Origin: Denitrificimonas caeni DSM 24390
GTDB lineage: Bacteria; Pseudomonadota; Gammaproteobacteria; Pseudomonadales; Pseudomonadaceae
Assembly: GCF_000421765.1 (NCBI RefSeq)
Contig: NZ_ATXQ01000002.1
Span: 372,001 to 436,000, forward strand
Direction: 5' to 3'
Length of the DNA: 64,000 nucleotides
Shown here: positions 49,335 to 59,175 of the stretch, piece after piece
Layout of the letters: each line of letters begins with the position of its first letter
Position numbering within the stretch: position 1 is the first letter of the stretch
Position numbers and translations under genes: made by a program
Notes under the pieces: model-generated
The model's input: the letters and a program-made list of their open reading frames with translations, nothing else
Databases searched by the model: none
Told to the model about the DNA's origin: nothing

Positions 49335-50012
49335 TTAACGACAGACTTCAGTAAATAAGTAGCCTTGTCCGCGCACAGTATCGATTGGCTTAAAGCCTAT
49401 GCCACCATCTAGTTTACGACGCAAGCGTCCTACTAACACCTCAATCACGTTTGGGTCACGCTCTTCATCATCAGGGTATAGCTGCTCGATCAAGCGTTCT
49501 TTAGCAACCACTTGTTGGTGATAACGCATTAAATACTCAAGAATACGGTATTCATACGCCGTTAAACCCAAAGGCTCATCATTTAGCAGCGCTTGCTTAC
49601 GATTAATATCTAACAGCAATGGTCCAGCACCAATGGTTGATTGCACAAAACCAGACGAGCGGCGTAACAAGGCATTTAAACGCGCCTCCAGCTCTTCAAA
49701 CTGAAAAGGTTTGACTAAATAGTCATCAGCTCCAGCGGCAAGCCCTTCAACTTTATTTTGCCAACTTCCTCGCGCAGTTAATATCAAGATAGGAAAAACT
49801 TTACCTTGCTCACGCAACGTTCGTATCAGCTCTAAACCGCTCATACCTGGCAGACCCAAATCGATCACCGCCAAGTCATGGTTATATTCAGCGACACGAT
49901 AAAGTGCTTCTTCCGCATCAGCAACGGCATCAACCACATGGCCTTGCTCACCCAGTCGCATGTAAAGGTGGTGGCGTAATAACGCTTCATCTTCAACGAC
50001 TAGCAGCTTCAT
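49335..50012 (-). CDS. phoP: Response regulator PhoP (OmpR family)
   Basis: 225 aa, same length as P. aeruginosa PhoP and nearly identical in many blocks. Receiver with acidic pocket VVEDE, phospho-acceptor Asp51 in LAVIDLGLPGMSG and Lys in ADDYLVKPFQF; winged-helix C-terminus with VIEVLVGRLRRKLDGG and TVRGQGYLF. Controls outer-membrane and Mg2+ adaptation genes. First gene of phoPQ, about 157 bp downstream of flhB on the same strand with a hairpin between. Confidence 0.96.
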   Translation of the reverse strand: MKLLVVEDEALLRHHLYMRLGEQGHVVDAVADAEEALYRVAEYNHDLAVIDLGLPGMSGLELIRTLREQGKVFPILILTARGSWQNKVEGLAAGADDYLVKPFQFEELEARLNALLRRSSGFVQSTIGAGPLLLDINRKQALLNDEPLGLTAYEYRILEYLMRYHQQVVAKERLIEQLYPDDEERDPNVIEVLVGRLRRKLDGGIGFKPIDTVRGQGYLFTEVCR

Positions 50013-50124
50013 GCATGATCCTCACGTCTGAATGGTAGATGGTATCAATGATTACAGCTCATCCCTACACGCTTACTCGCAATCATTAGAGTTAAGGATT
50101 GGTATAGTCCCATAAAGCAACTGA

Positions 50125-50147
50125 ACCCTAGCTGAATTGGCTAGGGT
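50125..50147 (-). terminator. Hairpin after flhB
   Basis: ACCCTAGC-TGAATTG-GCTAGGGT, an 8-bp perfect stem between the flhB stop and phoP. No strong T-run on the minus strand. Probably ends the flagellar operon. Confidence 0.5.
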
Positions 50148-50169
50148 CGTAGTTTCAGAGCAGCAACAG

Positions 50170-51306
50170 CTATTCATCTCGACGCAATTCAACTGGAATC
50201 TCAGGTTCCTTCAGCGCATCTGGTCTTTTCCCTTTACCAGCATGGTATTGGCGCAATTGATAAACATACGCCAACACTTGTGCAACAGCTAAATACAACC
50301 CTGCAGGAATTTCCTGCTCCACCTCTGTCGAATAATAGACTGCTCGTGCTAAAGCAGGAGATTCCAACAACATAATCTTATGTTCGTTACCAATTTCACG
50401 AATCTTTAAGGCTAAGAAGTCGCCACCCTTTGCTAACAAGATAGGGGCCTGGCCTTTCTCTGTGTCATATTTTAACGCAACCGCAAAGTGCGTCGGGTTG
50501 GTAATAATGACATCAGCTTCCGGTATTGCGCTCATCATTCGGCGCTCAGCCATCTCACGTTGCAGCTGCCGAATACGACTTTTAACCTCAGGCTTACCTT
50601 CACTGTCTTTGTATTCATCGCGCACTTCTTGCTTAGTCATTTTAAGCTTTTGTTTGCTGTCCCACATTTGAAAAGGCACATCAATTGCAGCGATGACTAT
50701 TAAACCGCACGCGAGCCACAGCGCACTCCAACCGACCACTTGCATGCTATGCAAAATTGCCATCTCAAGAGGCTCACTGGCAAACTTAATCAACTCATTG
50801 CGAGCCCGAGCCAAAACAAATAACGCCACCAACAAAACAATCGAAAACTTACCTAGCGCTTTTAGTAACTCAACAATCGACTTCATTGAGAACATGCGTT
50901 TGAGTCCAGAAAGCGGATTCATACGACTGAATTTAGGTGCCAAGGCTTCCATGGAAAAAAGCCAACCGCCTAAAGAAACAGGTCCAATAATAGCTGCCAT
51001 CAACAGCATAAAGAACAAAGGAACCAACGCATCACCAGCCATCTGAGCAGACTGCAGTAAGCTGATGGCCATATAGCGTTCATCGAGTAACAGCTCACGT
51101 GGCAGAGAAAAATTTTTATGCATCACTTGCATAATTCTTTGCCCAAGAGCGCCACCAAACATCAATAAACCGCCGGTACCTGCCAATACGACAGCTAACG
51201 TATTAAGCTCGCGTGAGCGTGCTATTTCACCTTTTTTACGCGAATCTTGTTTGCGTTTCTCGGTAGGATCTTCACTTTTTTCCGCACCACTTTCACTTTC
51301 AGCCAT
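50170..51306 (-). CDS. flhB: Flagellar export switch protein FlhB
   Basis: 378 aa. Four membrane helices (within residues 30-215), then a cytoplasmic domain with the autocleavage motif NPTHFAVALKYD, which sets the export specificity switch from hook to filament. The N-terminal SEDPTEKRKQDSRKKGEIAR is typical. Last gene of fliK-flhB; 12 nt after fliR. Confidence 0.96.
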   Translation of the reverse strand: MAESESGAEKSEDPTEKRKQDSRKKGEIARSRELNTLAVVLAGTGGLLMFGGALGQRIMQVMHKNFSLPRELLLDERYMAISLLQSAQMAGDALVPLFFMLLMAAIIGPVSLGGWLFSMEALAPKFSRMNPLSGLKRMFSMKSIVELLKALGKFSIVLLVALFVLARARNELIKFASEPLEMAILHSMQVVGWSALWLACGLIVIAAIDVPFQMWDSKQKLKMTKQEVRDEYKDSEGKPEVKSRIRQLQREMAERRMMSAIPEADVIITNPTHFAVALKYDTEKGQAPILLAKGGDFLALKIREIGNEHKIMLLESPALARAVYYSTEVEQEIPAGLYLAVAQVLAYVYQLRQYHAGKGKRPDALKEPEIPVELRRDE

Positions 51307-51318
51307 CGCCGGTCACCT

Positions 51319-52095
51319 CTATTGCACTTGTGCCAAGCCGCGCAGCATAAATAAGGCATCACTCGCAATGGTATGGTACTGCGCCAAAATATCAGCAGTA
51401 GACATCCAGAAAATGATCAAGCCCATTATCAGCGTGAGTGGAAAACCAATAGTAAAAATATTTAACTGCGGCGCTGCACGGGTCATAACACCAAAAGCAA
51501 TATTAATGACCAAAAGCGCGCTTACAGCAGGCAATGCCAATAACAACGCAGCACCTATCACCCAGCTTAAACGGCCTGCCAGAATAGCAAAATGTTCAAC
51601 CTCAAGGGTTTGCCCAACAGGTAAGGTGACAAAGCTTTCTGCAAGCACTTCGAATACCACCAAGTGGCCATTCATAGCAAGAAATAACAAACTGACCAAC
51701 ATCAGCAGGAACTGCCCAAGCACGGGCACTGAAACGCCAGTCGCAGGATCCATCATCGAAGCGAATCCAAGACCCATTTGCATAGAAGCTAACTGGCCAG
51801 CAAAGACAAAAATATGAAAAAACAACTGTAAAGAGAAGCCAAGCATGGCACCAATGATGATTTGCTCAGCAATCAACAAAATACTGCGCAAGCTCAGTGC
51901 ATCAACTTGCGGCATTTCCGGCAATATCGGCACCAATAATAGTGTTATTGCCAGAGCCATATATAAGCGCACTCGCTGCGGTACCAGTTGTGTACCGATA
52001 ATAGGCATCACCATGAGGACTGCAGCAACACGAAATAGCGGCAACAAAAAACTACTGATCCAGCCAGCAATTTGCGTGTTACTGAGCTCTAGCAT
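51319..52095 (-). CDS. fliR: Flagellar export gate protein FliR
   Basis: 258 aa with about six helices; part of the FliPQR export gate in the inner membrane. FliR features such as LVPQRVRLYMALAITLL and MQMGLGFASMMDPATG are intact. Between fliQ (12 nt) and flhB (12 nt). Confidence 0.95.
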   Translation of the reverse strand: MLELSNTQIAGWISSFLLPLFRVAAVLMVMPIIGTQLVPQRVRLYMALAITLLLVPILPEMPQVDALSLRSILLIAEQIIIGAMLGFSLQLFFHIFVFAGQLASMQMGLGFASMMDPATGVSVPVLGQFLLMLVSLLFLAMNGHLVVFEVLAESFVTLPVGQTLEVEHFAILAGRLSWVIGAALLLALPAVSALLVINIAFGVMTRAAPQLNIFTIGFPLTLIMGLIIFWMSTADILAQYHTIASDALFMLRGLAQVQ

Positions 52096-52107
52096 GACCA
52101 GCGCAAC

Positions 52108-52377
52108 TCAGCCAATCACAAAAGGAATGTTATGGATGAGACGTGTTGTATATTCTATCCACTGCCCTACCAGCCAGGGGCCCAGCACAATTAAGGTCAT
52201 AAAACTGACTATCAGTCTTGGTAGAAAACTTAAGGTTTGCTCGTTAATTTGTGTTGCCGCTTGAAACATAGCCACCATTAATCCGACCAATAAGCTGGGA
52301 ACGATTATCGCCGCAACTACCAATGCAGTCATGGATAAAGCTTCGCGAATTATATCTACTGCGACTTCAGGAGTCAT
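52108..52377 (-). CDS. fliQ: Flagellar export gate protein FliQ
   Basis: 89 aa with two membrane helices; MTPEVAVDIIREAL and QINEQTLSFLPRL are typical of FliQ. Four copies join FliP and FliR in the export gate. Nine nt after fliP. Confidence 0.95.
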   Translation of the reverse strand: MTPEVAVDIIREALSMTALVVAAIIVPSLLVGLMVAMFQAATQINEQTLSFLPRLIVSFMTLIVLGPWLVGQWIEYTTRLIHNIPFVIG

Positions 52378-52386
52378 ATCGTTATC

Positions 52387-53145
52387 CTATAGCGTGCCAA
52401 AACTACTGGCCAAGGTACCAATAATCAGCGCCCAACCATCCACTAAAACGAACAGCATAATCTTAAATGGCAAAGAAATAATTAACGGAGACAGCATCAT
52501 CATCCCCATTGCCATCAAAATACTTGCAACCACCAGATCAATAATCAAAAAAGGTATGAAAATCATAAAACCGATCTGAAAAGCGGTTTTTAATTCTGAG
52601 GTTACAAAGGCCGGAATCAAAATAACCAACGGAGTTTGTTCTGCAGAAACAATATCAGTACGTTTTGAAAGTCTGACAAATAACTCTAAATCAGACTCGC
52701 GCGTTTGCGCCAACATAAAGCCTCGGATAGGCTCTTCAGCTGCTGTTAATGCTTGCTGTACATCTATTTCTTCATTCAAATAAGGCTGTAAGGCATCTTC
52801 GTTAATCCGATCAAATACGGGAGCCATAATAAACAGCGTTAGAAAAATAGTGAGGCCCACTAAAATCTGATTGGAAGGGGTCTGTTGTAAGCCGAGCGCT
52901 TGTCGAAGAATCGAAAAAACAATGATGATTCGAGTAAAGCAGGTCATTAACATCACAAACGCTGGAATAAAACCCAGCGCAGTCATTATTAATAAAATCT
53001 GCAGACTCACTGAGTATTCTTGCTGGCCTGCGGCATCAGTCGTCAACTTAATTGCTGAAATGGACAAAGGAGCATCCGCAGCAAAAACACTCGTTGTGAA
53101 CACAAACAACCCAAAAACCAACATTAAGCGCGCAAGTACACTCAT
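52387..53145 (-). CDS. fliP: Flagellar export gate protein FliP
   Basis: 252 aa with a signal peptide ending SVFAA. Core motifs: [20 protein letters not shown] and the conserved methionine-rich gate segment in [20 protein letters not shown]. Five copies form the FliP ring. Overlaps fliO by 4 nt. Confidence 0.95.
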   Translation of the reverse strand: MSVLARLMLVFGLFVFTTSVFAADAPLSISAIKLTTDAAGQQEYSVSLQILLIMTALGFIPAFVMLMTCFTRIIIVFSILRQALGLQQTPSNQILVGLTIFLTLFIMAPVFDRINEDALQPYLNEEIDVQQALTAAEEPIRGFMLAQTRESDLELFVRLSKRTDIVSAEQTPLVILIPAFVTSELKTAFQIGFMIFIPFLIIDLVVASILMAMGMMMLSPLIISLPFKIMLFVLVDGWALIIGTLASSFGTL

Positions 53146-53615
53146 TCCGGCTCATCCTTTGCTGAAGTTTTCAACGCTTTGGCTAAGCGCTGAGCAAACG
53201 CTGAACCTAAATGACCTTCAGGTTTGCTGACCTCAATAGGTTCTTGCAAAACATGCAAAGGCACAATTGTTCCAGGAGTTAATCCCAGTAAAATTTGCTC
53301 TTTACCAACTTGCACTAACAGCAAGCGATCACGCGGCCCTAGTGTTTGGCTGGCCAATAACGAAATAGCCTGCTGCGAGCCCGACACGGGGATGTTTTGT
53401 TGTATACGGCGCACCACCCATGCTAATAAAAAAATCAGCCCAATCACCAATAACAAACCGAGCACCAGTTGCAGCAGTTGGCCGCTGACCTGTCCCGCTT
53501 CTAAAAGCTTGGATTGGCTCGGAGCACTAACAATGGTTGCGCTTTTTTGCGTCACTGCTGGCTCTGCCGACCAAGCACTAGCAGAAACTAACATCAACAT
53601 CATTAAAAGACGCAT
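53142..53615 (-). CDS. fliO: Flagellar biosynthetic protein FliO
   Basis: 157 aa. An N-terminal signal-like sequence, one clear membrane helix ([20 protein letters not shown]), and a cytoplasmic FliO domain with [19 protein letters not shown]. FliO is an assembly factor for the FliP ring. Four nt after fliN and overlapping fliP. Confidence 0.9.
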   Translation of the reverse strand: MRLLMMLMLVSASAWSAEPAVTQKSATIVSAPSQSKLLEAGQVSGQLLQLVLGLLLVIGLIFLLAWVVRRIQQNIPVSGSQQAISLLASQTLGPRDRLLLVQVGKEQILLGLTPGTIVPLHVLQEPIEVSKPEGHLGSAFAQRLAKALKTSAKDEPE

Positions 53616-53619
53616 AGGC

Positions 53620-54081
53620 TTACCGTAGTTTCTTAATGCGCTCGCTTGGACTGATCACATCAGTCAAACGAATACCAAATTTTTCATTGACCACCACCAC
53701 TTCACCATGAGCAATCAGTGTGCCGTTGACCAACACATCGAGAGGCTCACCGGCCAGGCGATCTAATTCAACCACCGAGCCTTGGTTAAGCTGCAATAAG
53801 TTACGAATACTGATATCTGTGCTACCCACTTCCATAGAAATGCTCACAGGAATATCCAGAATCACATCTAAATTAGGCCCGCCTAAAGACGTAATAACTT
53901 CATTCTCGCTGTGCTGGTCAGGAAAATCTTGCATTGGCGCTTTCGCCGGACCACTGCTTTGATTGAGCATTGCATCAATATCATCCTGATCAGTCGCCGT
54001 ATCTGCTTCAGCTAAGGCGGCAGCCCACTCATCAGCAAGCGCTTGATCTTCACTTGAGGTTTGTTCGTTTTCGTCATTCAT
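53620..54081 (-). CDS. fliN: Flagellar motor switch protein FliN
   Basis: 153 aa. The C-terminal SpoA domain (LDVILDIPVSISMEVGSTD, then LDVLVNGTLIAHGEVVVVN) forms the C-ring wall. The N-terminal 70 residues are acidic and disordered, which is usual for pseudomonad FliN. Lies 33 nt after fliM. Confidence 0.94.
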   Translation of the reverse strand: MNDENEQTSSEDQALADEWAAALAEADTATDQDDIDAMLNQSSGPAKAPMQDFPDQHSENEVITSLGGPNLDVILDIPVSISMEVGSTDISIRNLLQLNQGSVVELDRLAGEPLDVLVNGTLIAHGEVVVVNEKFGIRLTDVISPSERIKKLR

Positions 54082-54114
54082 ATTCTTTTCTCAACTACTT
54101 AATAAGGTCAAAAA

Positions 54115-55086
54115 TCAACGGTTTTTTTGAATGGGACCCAAGACTTGTAACGCTAAATTACCATGATGCGCGCCCAGTTTAACTTTGAAGGTCGGAACGC
54201 CATTAGCACGCATTAGCATTGAATCTGGCAGCTCCACTGGAATGACGTCACCAGGTTGCATATTTAAGATATCGCGTAGTTTTAATTGACGCTGCACAAC
54301 GGTAGATGTGAGCGGAACTTTAACATCTAAAATATCTTCACGAATGGCTTTGCTCCAACGCTCATCTTGATCATCAACGTCAGATTGAAAGCCCGCATCG
54401 AGCATTTCACGAATAGGCTCAATCATTGAATACGGTAAAGTAATATGTAAATCACCACCACCGCCATCCAACTCAATATGAAAGGTCGAGATCACTACCA
54501 CTTCACTAGGACTAACAATGTTAGCTAAAGCGGGGTTAACCTCAGAGTTCATGTATTCAAAATTAACATCTAAAATGGCATGCCACGCTTCTTGTAAATC
54601 AACAAAAGCTTGATCCAACACCATACGCACCACTCGCAACTCAGTGGGAGTAAATTCTCGGCCTTCGATTTTCGCGTGTCGACCATCACCACCAAAAAAG
54701 TTATCCACCAACTTAAACACTAAACGCGAGTCGAGAATAAACAGCGCCGTGCCGCGCAGCGGTTTCATTTTTACCAGATTTAAACTGGTCGGTACGTACA
54801 GCGAGTGCACATACTCACCAAATTTCATCACCTGAACACCGCCTACTGACACATCAGCAGAACGACGCAATAAATTAAACATACTTATGCGTGTATAACG
54901 GGCAAAACGCTCGTTGATCATTTCCAAGGTCGGCATACGACCGCGAACAATACGATCTTGACTGGTTAAATCGTATTGTTTAATACTGCCTGGAACAGCT
55001 TCGTCATCCGTATCAACCAAGCCGTCATCAACGCCATGTAAAAGCGCATCAATTTCATCTTGGGAAAGTAAGTCTTGTACGGCCAT
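54115..55086 (-). CDS. fliM: Flagellar motor switch protein FliM
   Basis: 323 aa. N-terminal CheY-P binding motif DLLSQDEIDALLHGV, a middle domain with GGVQVMKFGEYVHSLYVPTS, and the SpoA C-terminus ending in GNLALQVLGPI. Binds CheY-P to reverse rotation. Twenty-four nt after fliL. Confidence 0.96.
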   Translation of the reverse strand: MAVQDLLSQDEIDALLHGVDDGLVDTDDEAVPGSIKQYDLTSQDRIVRGRMPTLEMINERFARYTRISMFNLLRRSADVSVGGVQVMKFGEYVHSLYVPTSLNLVKMKPLRGTALFILDSRLVFKLVDNFFGGDGRHAKIEGREFTPTELRVVRMVLDQAFVDLQEAWHAILDVNFEYMNSEVNPALANIVSPSEVVVISTFHIELDGGGGDLHITLPYSMIEPIREMLDAGFQSDVDDQDERWSKAIREDILDVKVPLTSTVVQRQLKLRDILNMQPGDVIPVELPDSMLMRANGVPTFKVKLGAHHGNLALQVLGPIQKNR

Positions 55087-55110
55087 TATTAAACATTCCC
55101 TATCAAGTTT

Positions 55111-55623
55111 TTACTGCATGACAACATTCGTAAATAACACTTGTTCTACCACTGTCGAACCAACCTCTATCAAGGCTAACTCCTGTACCGCTACAGTGGC
55201 TTTTTGTTTTAGAAGCTCAACACCTAACGCAGTATTCAACTCTTCAAAATCTTGATTAGAAAATAGCATTACCAACTGGTTGCGCAGTGTTGGCATATGT
55301 ATTTTCAACTGGTCCAGCTCACTTTTATTGCGTGCCATTAAGGCCACACTGACCTGAAGGTAACGCGGCTTACCTTGGCTTTTAAAATTAACCACAAAAG
55401 CTGGCGTCAACACTTCGTAAATAGCTTGCTGCTTGGTCGTCTTAACTGATTCAGATACTAGGTTATCAGGCTCAGATCTCTCACCGCCTAAGAAAAATAA
55501 TGTCGCCGCTACAGAAAGCCCAACAGCCAGCAGTAAAGCCACAACCGCAACAATAACCACTTTCATTTTATTTTTTTTGGGTGCCACAACAGCAGGTTCA
55601 GCTGTATCGGGTTGCTTTGCCAT
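55111..55623 (-). CDS. fliL: Flagellar basal body-associated protein FliL
   Basis: 170 aa. One N-terminal membrane helix (about residues 22-44) and a periplasmic domain with YLQVSVALMARNKSELDQLK and a C-terminal region like other FliL. It stabilises stators and supports swimming under load. 66 nt after the fliK stop. Confidence 0.93.
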   Translation of the reverse strand: MAKQPDTAEPAVVAPKKNKMKVVIVAVVALLLAVGLSVAATLFFLGGERSEPDNLVSESVKTTKQQAIYEVLTPAFVVNFKSQGKPRYLQVSVALMARNKSELDQLKIHMPTLRNQLVMLFSNQDFEELNTALGVELLKQKATVAVQELALIEVGSTVVEQVLFTNVVMQ

Positions 55624-55689
55624 ATCTACACCACCAGTTAAAAATCATAACCGCTAGTTTAACAGCCTAAACGCAGGATGCAGGAATGA

Positions 55690-57027
55690 TTACGCATAAT
55701 AGTCAACCATTCCTAAGCGCCCATCATGCTGTTCACGAATATTTGAGACATACTGTAAATTATCATCGGTATTTTCGGCATCGTCTTCGAGTCGTCCTTG
55801 GCCTGCTGAACGCTCACGTGAGTCCTGCTGAGCATGTGATTGATCTGCCACATTCACATCAACATCCTGCATTCCCTGCTGGGCAAACATTTCTCGCAAA
55901 CGGTACATCTGCGACTCCAATGAGTCGCGCACACCAGCATGAGCACTATTAAAAGTAATTTGGGTATGCTCTTGATTAATAGTGATCTTTACATCTAGAC
56001 GGCCTAACTCGGCAGGATCAAGCTTGATTTCAGCAGACTGCAGGTTTTGCGATGACATCCACATTACCTTATCGGTAACCTGCTGGCTCCATCCTGGCTG
56101 CTGCATAGCCACCGCAGCGCCTGGTACCTGACGGACGGTTTGGCTGGCGAGACTCGGCTCTGGACGTGCTTGCAGATCAGCGCGCACACCATCAGCAGGC
56201 GTAACAGCTTTATTAAGCAACGTATCAGGCGCTGCTTTGACTGAGCCAATAGCAGCAGCGAGAGGATTTTTATCTGTGCTTAATTTTTCATCTTTTAGCT
56301 CGCCTGACTTCAATCCGCCAATACTAACCAAAAGGACTTCATCCGAATCTGTTGCGCCTTTTGCTTTACTGGTGTCTAGATTGTCTTTATTCGCCACAAC
56401 CACAACGTCTTCTTGCGCCAACTCAATTTCGTCAGTGACAACATCAGCTGTAAGTTCAACCTCAGAGTCTTGACCTTCAGTAGACAGTAGCAAGCTGACA
56501 GAGTCACCTTCCTGATCATCAAGCGTTTGCACATCAACTTCAGCTTCAATCTCTTGAGGCTGCGCGGTCAACGCCATAAGCAGCAGCGGATCAATCAGAG
56601 GGTTATCTGTCTCATCATCCTGCGCGACTGTCTCAGGCGGCAAATCTTTGCCGTCCACGACAGCCGACTGATCAGGCAATTCGTTGTTGTTGACGCCAGC
56701 AGCGTTATCAGCTGGTTTTGCCGACTGCTCAGTTTTCACTTCTGCTCGCGCTTTACTAGTCGTCACAGGTTTGTCTTTATGTTGTTGCGCAGCAGCTGTA
56801 TTTTTAGCTGCTGCATGACGGCTGGCCTGTTGTTGTTTGTCTTGCTGCACAGCATCACGTCGCTGCTGCTGATTAGCAGTACTAGCGCGTTGTTGCTCAT
56901 ACAGCGAAGAAAAACTTTGCGAGGGTGCTGTTGTACTTGCACGCTCATGCGAGCCTTTTTGCAGCTCTACCGTTTGCGCTCTCGTTGTTCCTGCCGAGAG
57001 TTGCAGTAAAAAATCTGTGCCGGCCAT
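55690..57027 (-). CDS. fliK: Flagellar hook-length control protein FliK
   Basis: 445 aa. A long disordered, Gln/Ala/Asp-rich N-terminal ruler and a compact C-terminal Flg_hook domain with QSAEIKLDPAELGRLDVKI and a segment like FNSAHAGVRDSLESQMYRL. It measures hook length and triggers the FlhB switch. ATG 57027 was chosen because GGAG lies about 9 nt upstream; the frame extends to 57096. First gene of the operon, with a sigma-54-like promoter upstream. Confidence 0.88.
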   Translation of the reverse strand: MAGTDFLLQLSAGTTRAQTVELQKGSHERASTTAPSQSFSSLYEQQRASTANQQQRRDAVQQDKQQQASRHAAAKNTAAAQQHKDKPVTTSKARAEVKTEQSAKPADNAAGVNNNELPDQSAVVDGKDLPPETVAQDDETDNPLIDPLLLMALTAQPQEIEAEVDVQTLDDQEGDSVSLLLSTEGQDSEVELTADVVTDEIELAQEDVVVVANKDNLDTSKAKGATDSDEVLLVSIGGLKSGELKDEKLSTDKNPLAAAIGSVKAAPDTLLNKAVTPADGVRADLQARPEPSLASQTVRQVPGAAVAMQQPGWSQQVTDKVMWMSSQNLQSAEIKLDPAELGRLDVKITINQEHTQITFNSAHAGVRDSLESQMYRLREMFAQQGMQDVDVNVADQSHAQQDSRERSAGQGRLEDDAENTDDNLQYVSNIREQHDGRLGMVDYYA

Positions 57028-57067
57028 GCTCTTACTCCTGCCATTAACGGGTACTGACATAGTCAAA

Positions 57068-57082
57068 GCAATTATTAAGCCA
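57068..57082 (-). promoter_or_regulatory. Candidate sigma-54 (RpoN) promoter for fliK operon
   Basis: Minus strand TGGCTT-AATAA-TTGC matches the RpoN consensus TGGCAC-N5-TTGC at the essential GG and GC with the correct spacing; two bases of the -24 element differ. It lies 41 bp before the fliK ATG. RpoN/FleQ control of these genes is known in pseudomonads. Confidence 0.6.
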
Positions 57083-57162
57083 ACATACCAATACAACTGC
57101 TAACTGGCTATCTAGGATAACTTATGTGAATTTTCATGCGTCAGCTGTCATTAATTTGACCA

Positions 57163-57987
57163 TCACAGACTCATCACATCTAAAAAGCGCGGCTCAGCCT
57201 GCTGATCAATGGTTAAGCTAGCGAAATCAAAGAGCTGGCGATCAGCTAATTGTGAGGGCACCACATTTTGTAAGGCGCGAAACATAATATCCAAGCGTCC
57301 CGGCGTTTTTGTTTCCCACTCTTGCAACATGCCTTTAACCACTTGGCGCTGCAGATTCTCTTGCGAACCACAGAGGTTGCACGGAATGATAGGGAAACCT
57401 TGCAGCTCAGCATATTCAGCAATATCTGTTTCTTTGCAATACGCTAGCGGACGAATCACCACATTACGGCCGTCATCGGACAACAGCTTGGGTGGCATGG
57501 CTTTTAAGGTGCCGCCGAAAAACATATTTAAGAAGAAGGTTTCTAAAATGTCATCACGATGATGTCCTAGCGCCATTTTGGTCGCGCCAATTTCATCAGC
57601 ATAGGTATATAGCGTGCCACGGCGTAGACGTGAGCACAGTGAGCAGGTGGTTTTGCCTTCAGGGATTTTTTCTTTCACCACCGAGTAAGTATCTTTTTCA
57701 ATGATGTGGTATTCAACACCGACAGATTCCAAATAGGCCGGCAAAACATGCTCAGGAAAGCCTGGCTGTTTTTGATCCATGTTAACCGCTACCAAAGAAA
57801 ACTTAATCGGCGCAACTTTCTGTAAATGAAGCAACACATCGAGCATTGCATAGCTGTCTTTGCCGCCTGACAAACAGACCATAACCTTGTCGCCTTCTTC
57901 AATCATGTTGAATTCGGTAACGGCTTCACCGGCAAGACGGTATAAACGTTTCTGTAGTTTTTTCTGGTCGAGCGACAAGCTACTCAT
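57163..57987 (-). CDS. ttcA: tRNA 2-thiocytidine(32) synthetase TtcA
   Basis: 274 aa PP-loop enzyme that installs s2C at position 32 of certain tRNAs. PP-loop CLSGGKDSY (residues 40-45 for SGGKDS), a [4Fe-4S] Cys pair in [12 protein letters not shown] and another motif [17 protein letters not shown] 57987 gives a family-typical start [15 protein letters not shown]; the frame extends to 58038. It uses a different sulfur route from TusE/MnmA. Confidence 0.94.
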   Translation of the reverse strand: MSSLSLDQKKLQKRLYRLAGEAVTEFNMIEEGDKVMVCLSGGKDSYAMLDVLLHLQKVAPIKFSLVAVNMDQKQPGFPEHVLPAYLESVGVEYHIIEKDTYSVVKEKIPEGKTTCSLCSRLRRGTLYTYADEIGATKMALGHHRDDILETFFLNMFFGGTLKAMPPKLLSDDGRNVVIRPLAYCKETDIAEYAELQGFPIIPCNLCGSQENLQRQVVKGMLQEWETKTPGRLDIMFRALQNVVPSQLADRQLFDFASLTIDQQAEPRFLDVMSL

Positions 57988-58083
57988 GACATGATCCGAA
58001 CAGGTAAAAAACGCTATTTTACCTGTTCGTGACAACAAACCCTAGTGGTGTCTCACGGGCTTATGATAATTCGTCAAGCATAG

Positions 58084-58443
58084 TTACTCAGCCGTACTGC
58101 ATTCACTGAACAGTAAGATTTCTACACCCTGCTTATCAATAGATTTCCAGCCCACCACTCCTTGATTACTTTTGGTATGCCAGCTGTAACTGCGCTGATC
58201 ATCAATCGACTCATAGCGCGCACCCGAAGCGCTTACCGCAACACTCATGGGAATCTGTTGACCATCAATCTGCAACACTGCATAAGCACTGCCTTTTGCA
58301 GTATTAACGTAAGTCACTGGCAACTGAACATTACGCTCACACTGATAAATAACTTGTTGTATTTGCTCACCACTCGCAGCAAAAGCCTGCGTAGTCAAAG
58401 CCAGCGCAGAAAACAGTAGCGGAACTGCCATTTTTTCTAACAT
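58084..58443 (-). CDS. MliC/PliC-like lysozyme inhibitor family protein
   Basis: 119 aa. Signal peptide ends QAFA, with AAGGA about 8 nt upstream of ATG 58443. The mature domain has VIYQCERNVQLPVTYVN, SASGARYESIDDQRSYSW and a final FSECS, matching the MliC/PliC fold with two disulfide-forming cysteines and the conserved SGARY inhibition loop. Family members inhibit C-type lysozyme in the periplasm. It lacks a lipobox, so it fits the soluble PliC form. Confidence 0.82.
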   Translation of the reverse strand: MLEKMAVPLLFSALALTTQAFAASGEQIQQVIYQCERNVQLPVTYVNTAKGSAYAVLQIDGQQIPMSVAVSASGARYESIDDQRSYSWHTKSNQGVVGWKSIDKQGVEILLFSECSTAE

Positions 58444-58578
58444 GATTCTTTTCCTTAAATAAAGTCGTTTCTTGCAGAAGAAAAGCACAGCCCATAGACT
58501 CAATAAAAATGCTGCAGGTTCCAAAAAAGGATAAAAAAACCAGCAGCCTCCCGCCCCCTAATTGAAAGGCCTCGACTT

Positions 58579-59175
58579 GTGTTGAACCTGTTACATGGCA
58601 TTTTGACTGATAACCCGCTTGGGCTTACTGAGCACCAACTGATTAAGCAATTAAAGGATCAGCAACACCCTTTTTTTGCAGAGGCTGATCTGCATGATCC
58701 CTTGAGCTTATTTCGCACGCATTTTGTACTGTTCAATGCGTTGTACCAGCTGCGCGATCACCTGCGCGCAACAAGCAAATTAGACTTGCGTATCTCAGTA
58801 TTATTGATTCGCTTAGACAACGATACCAACAGCCCTAACGTCGCGCAGACAGCCATGCAAAACAGCGATCCGCTGCGCGCTTATTATTTAGACCTCAGTC
58901 ATTTGCAGGCAACCGATCGCAGTGCTGCCGAGGCACTGTTATATGGATCGTTACACAGTCTGAATCCGCCTGCACAGGTGCAAGACGCTTTGGCAGAGCT
59001 AGGCATTGAGCAGCCTTGGCATGACTTAAGCGATAAGGACTTGCGCCAGCATTATCGCCACTTAGTTAGCATTCACCACCCCGATCGCGGCGGCTGCACT
59101 CAGCGCGTACAACGCATTAACCAAGCCATGGATGTGCTTCGTAAACATCAGCAACGGCATTTATCGCGTCGATAA
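58579..59175 (+). CDS. C-terminal J-domain protein (DnaJ-like)
   Basis: 198 aa. Residues about 150-195 form a J domain (LRQHYRHLVSIHHPDRGG) with an intact HPD motif, so it should stimulate a DnaK-type chaperone. The N-terminal 140 residues, starting LNLLHGILTDNPLGLTEHQL, are uncharacterised; this layout occurs as 'DNA-J related' proteins (PF12339-type) in gammaproteobacteria. The GTG start has AAAGG upstream. The 3' end overlaps the convergent apbA-like gene by 15 nt. Confidence 0.87.
   Translation: MLNLLHGILTDNPLGLTEHQLIKQLKDQQHPFFAEADLHDPLSLFRTHFVLFNALYQLRDHLRATSKLDLRISVLLIRLDNDTNSPNVAQTAMQNSDPLRAYYLDLSHLQATDRSAAEALLYGSLHSLNPPAQVQDALAELGIEQPWHDLSDKDLRQHYRHLVSIHHPDRGGCTQRVQRINQAMDVLRKHQQRHLSRR

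Noticed and set aside
51251-51817. 188-codon plus-strand frame across flhB and fliR
   Set aside because: Antisense to well-conserved flagellar genes; codon pattern follows the minus-strand genes.
55686-57009. Long plus-strand frames opposite fliK
   Set aside because: FliK's repetitive Gln/Ala codons leave the opposite strand open by chance; the FliK C-terminal motif and RBS are on the minus strand.
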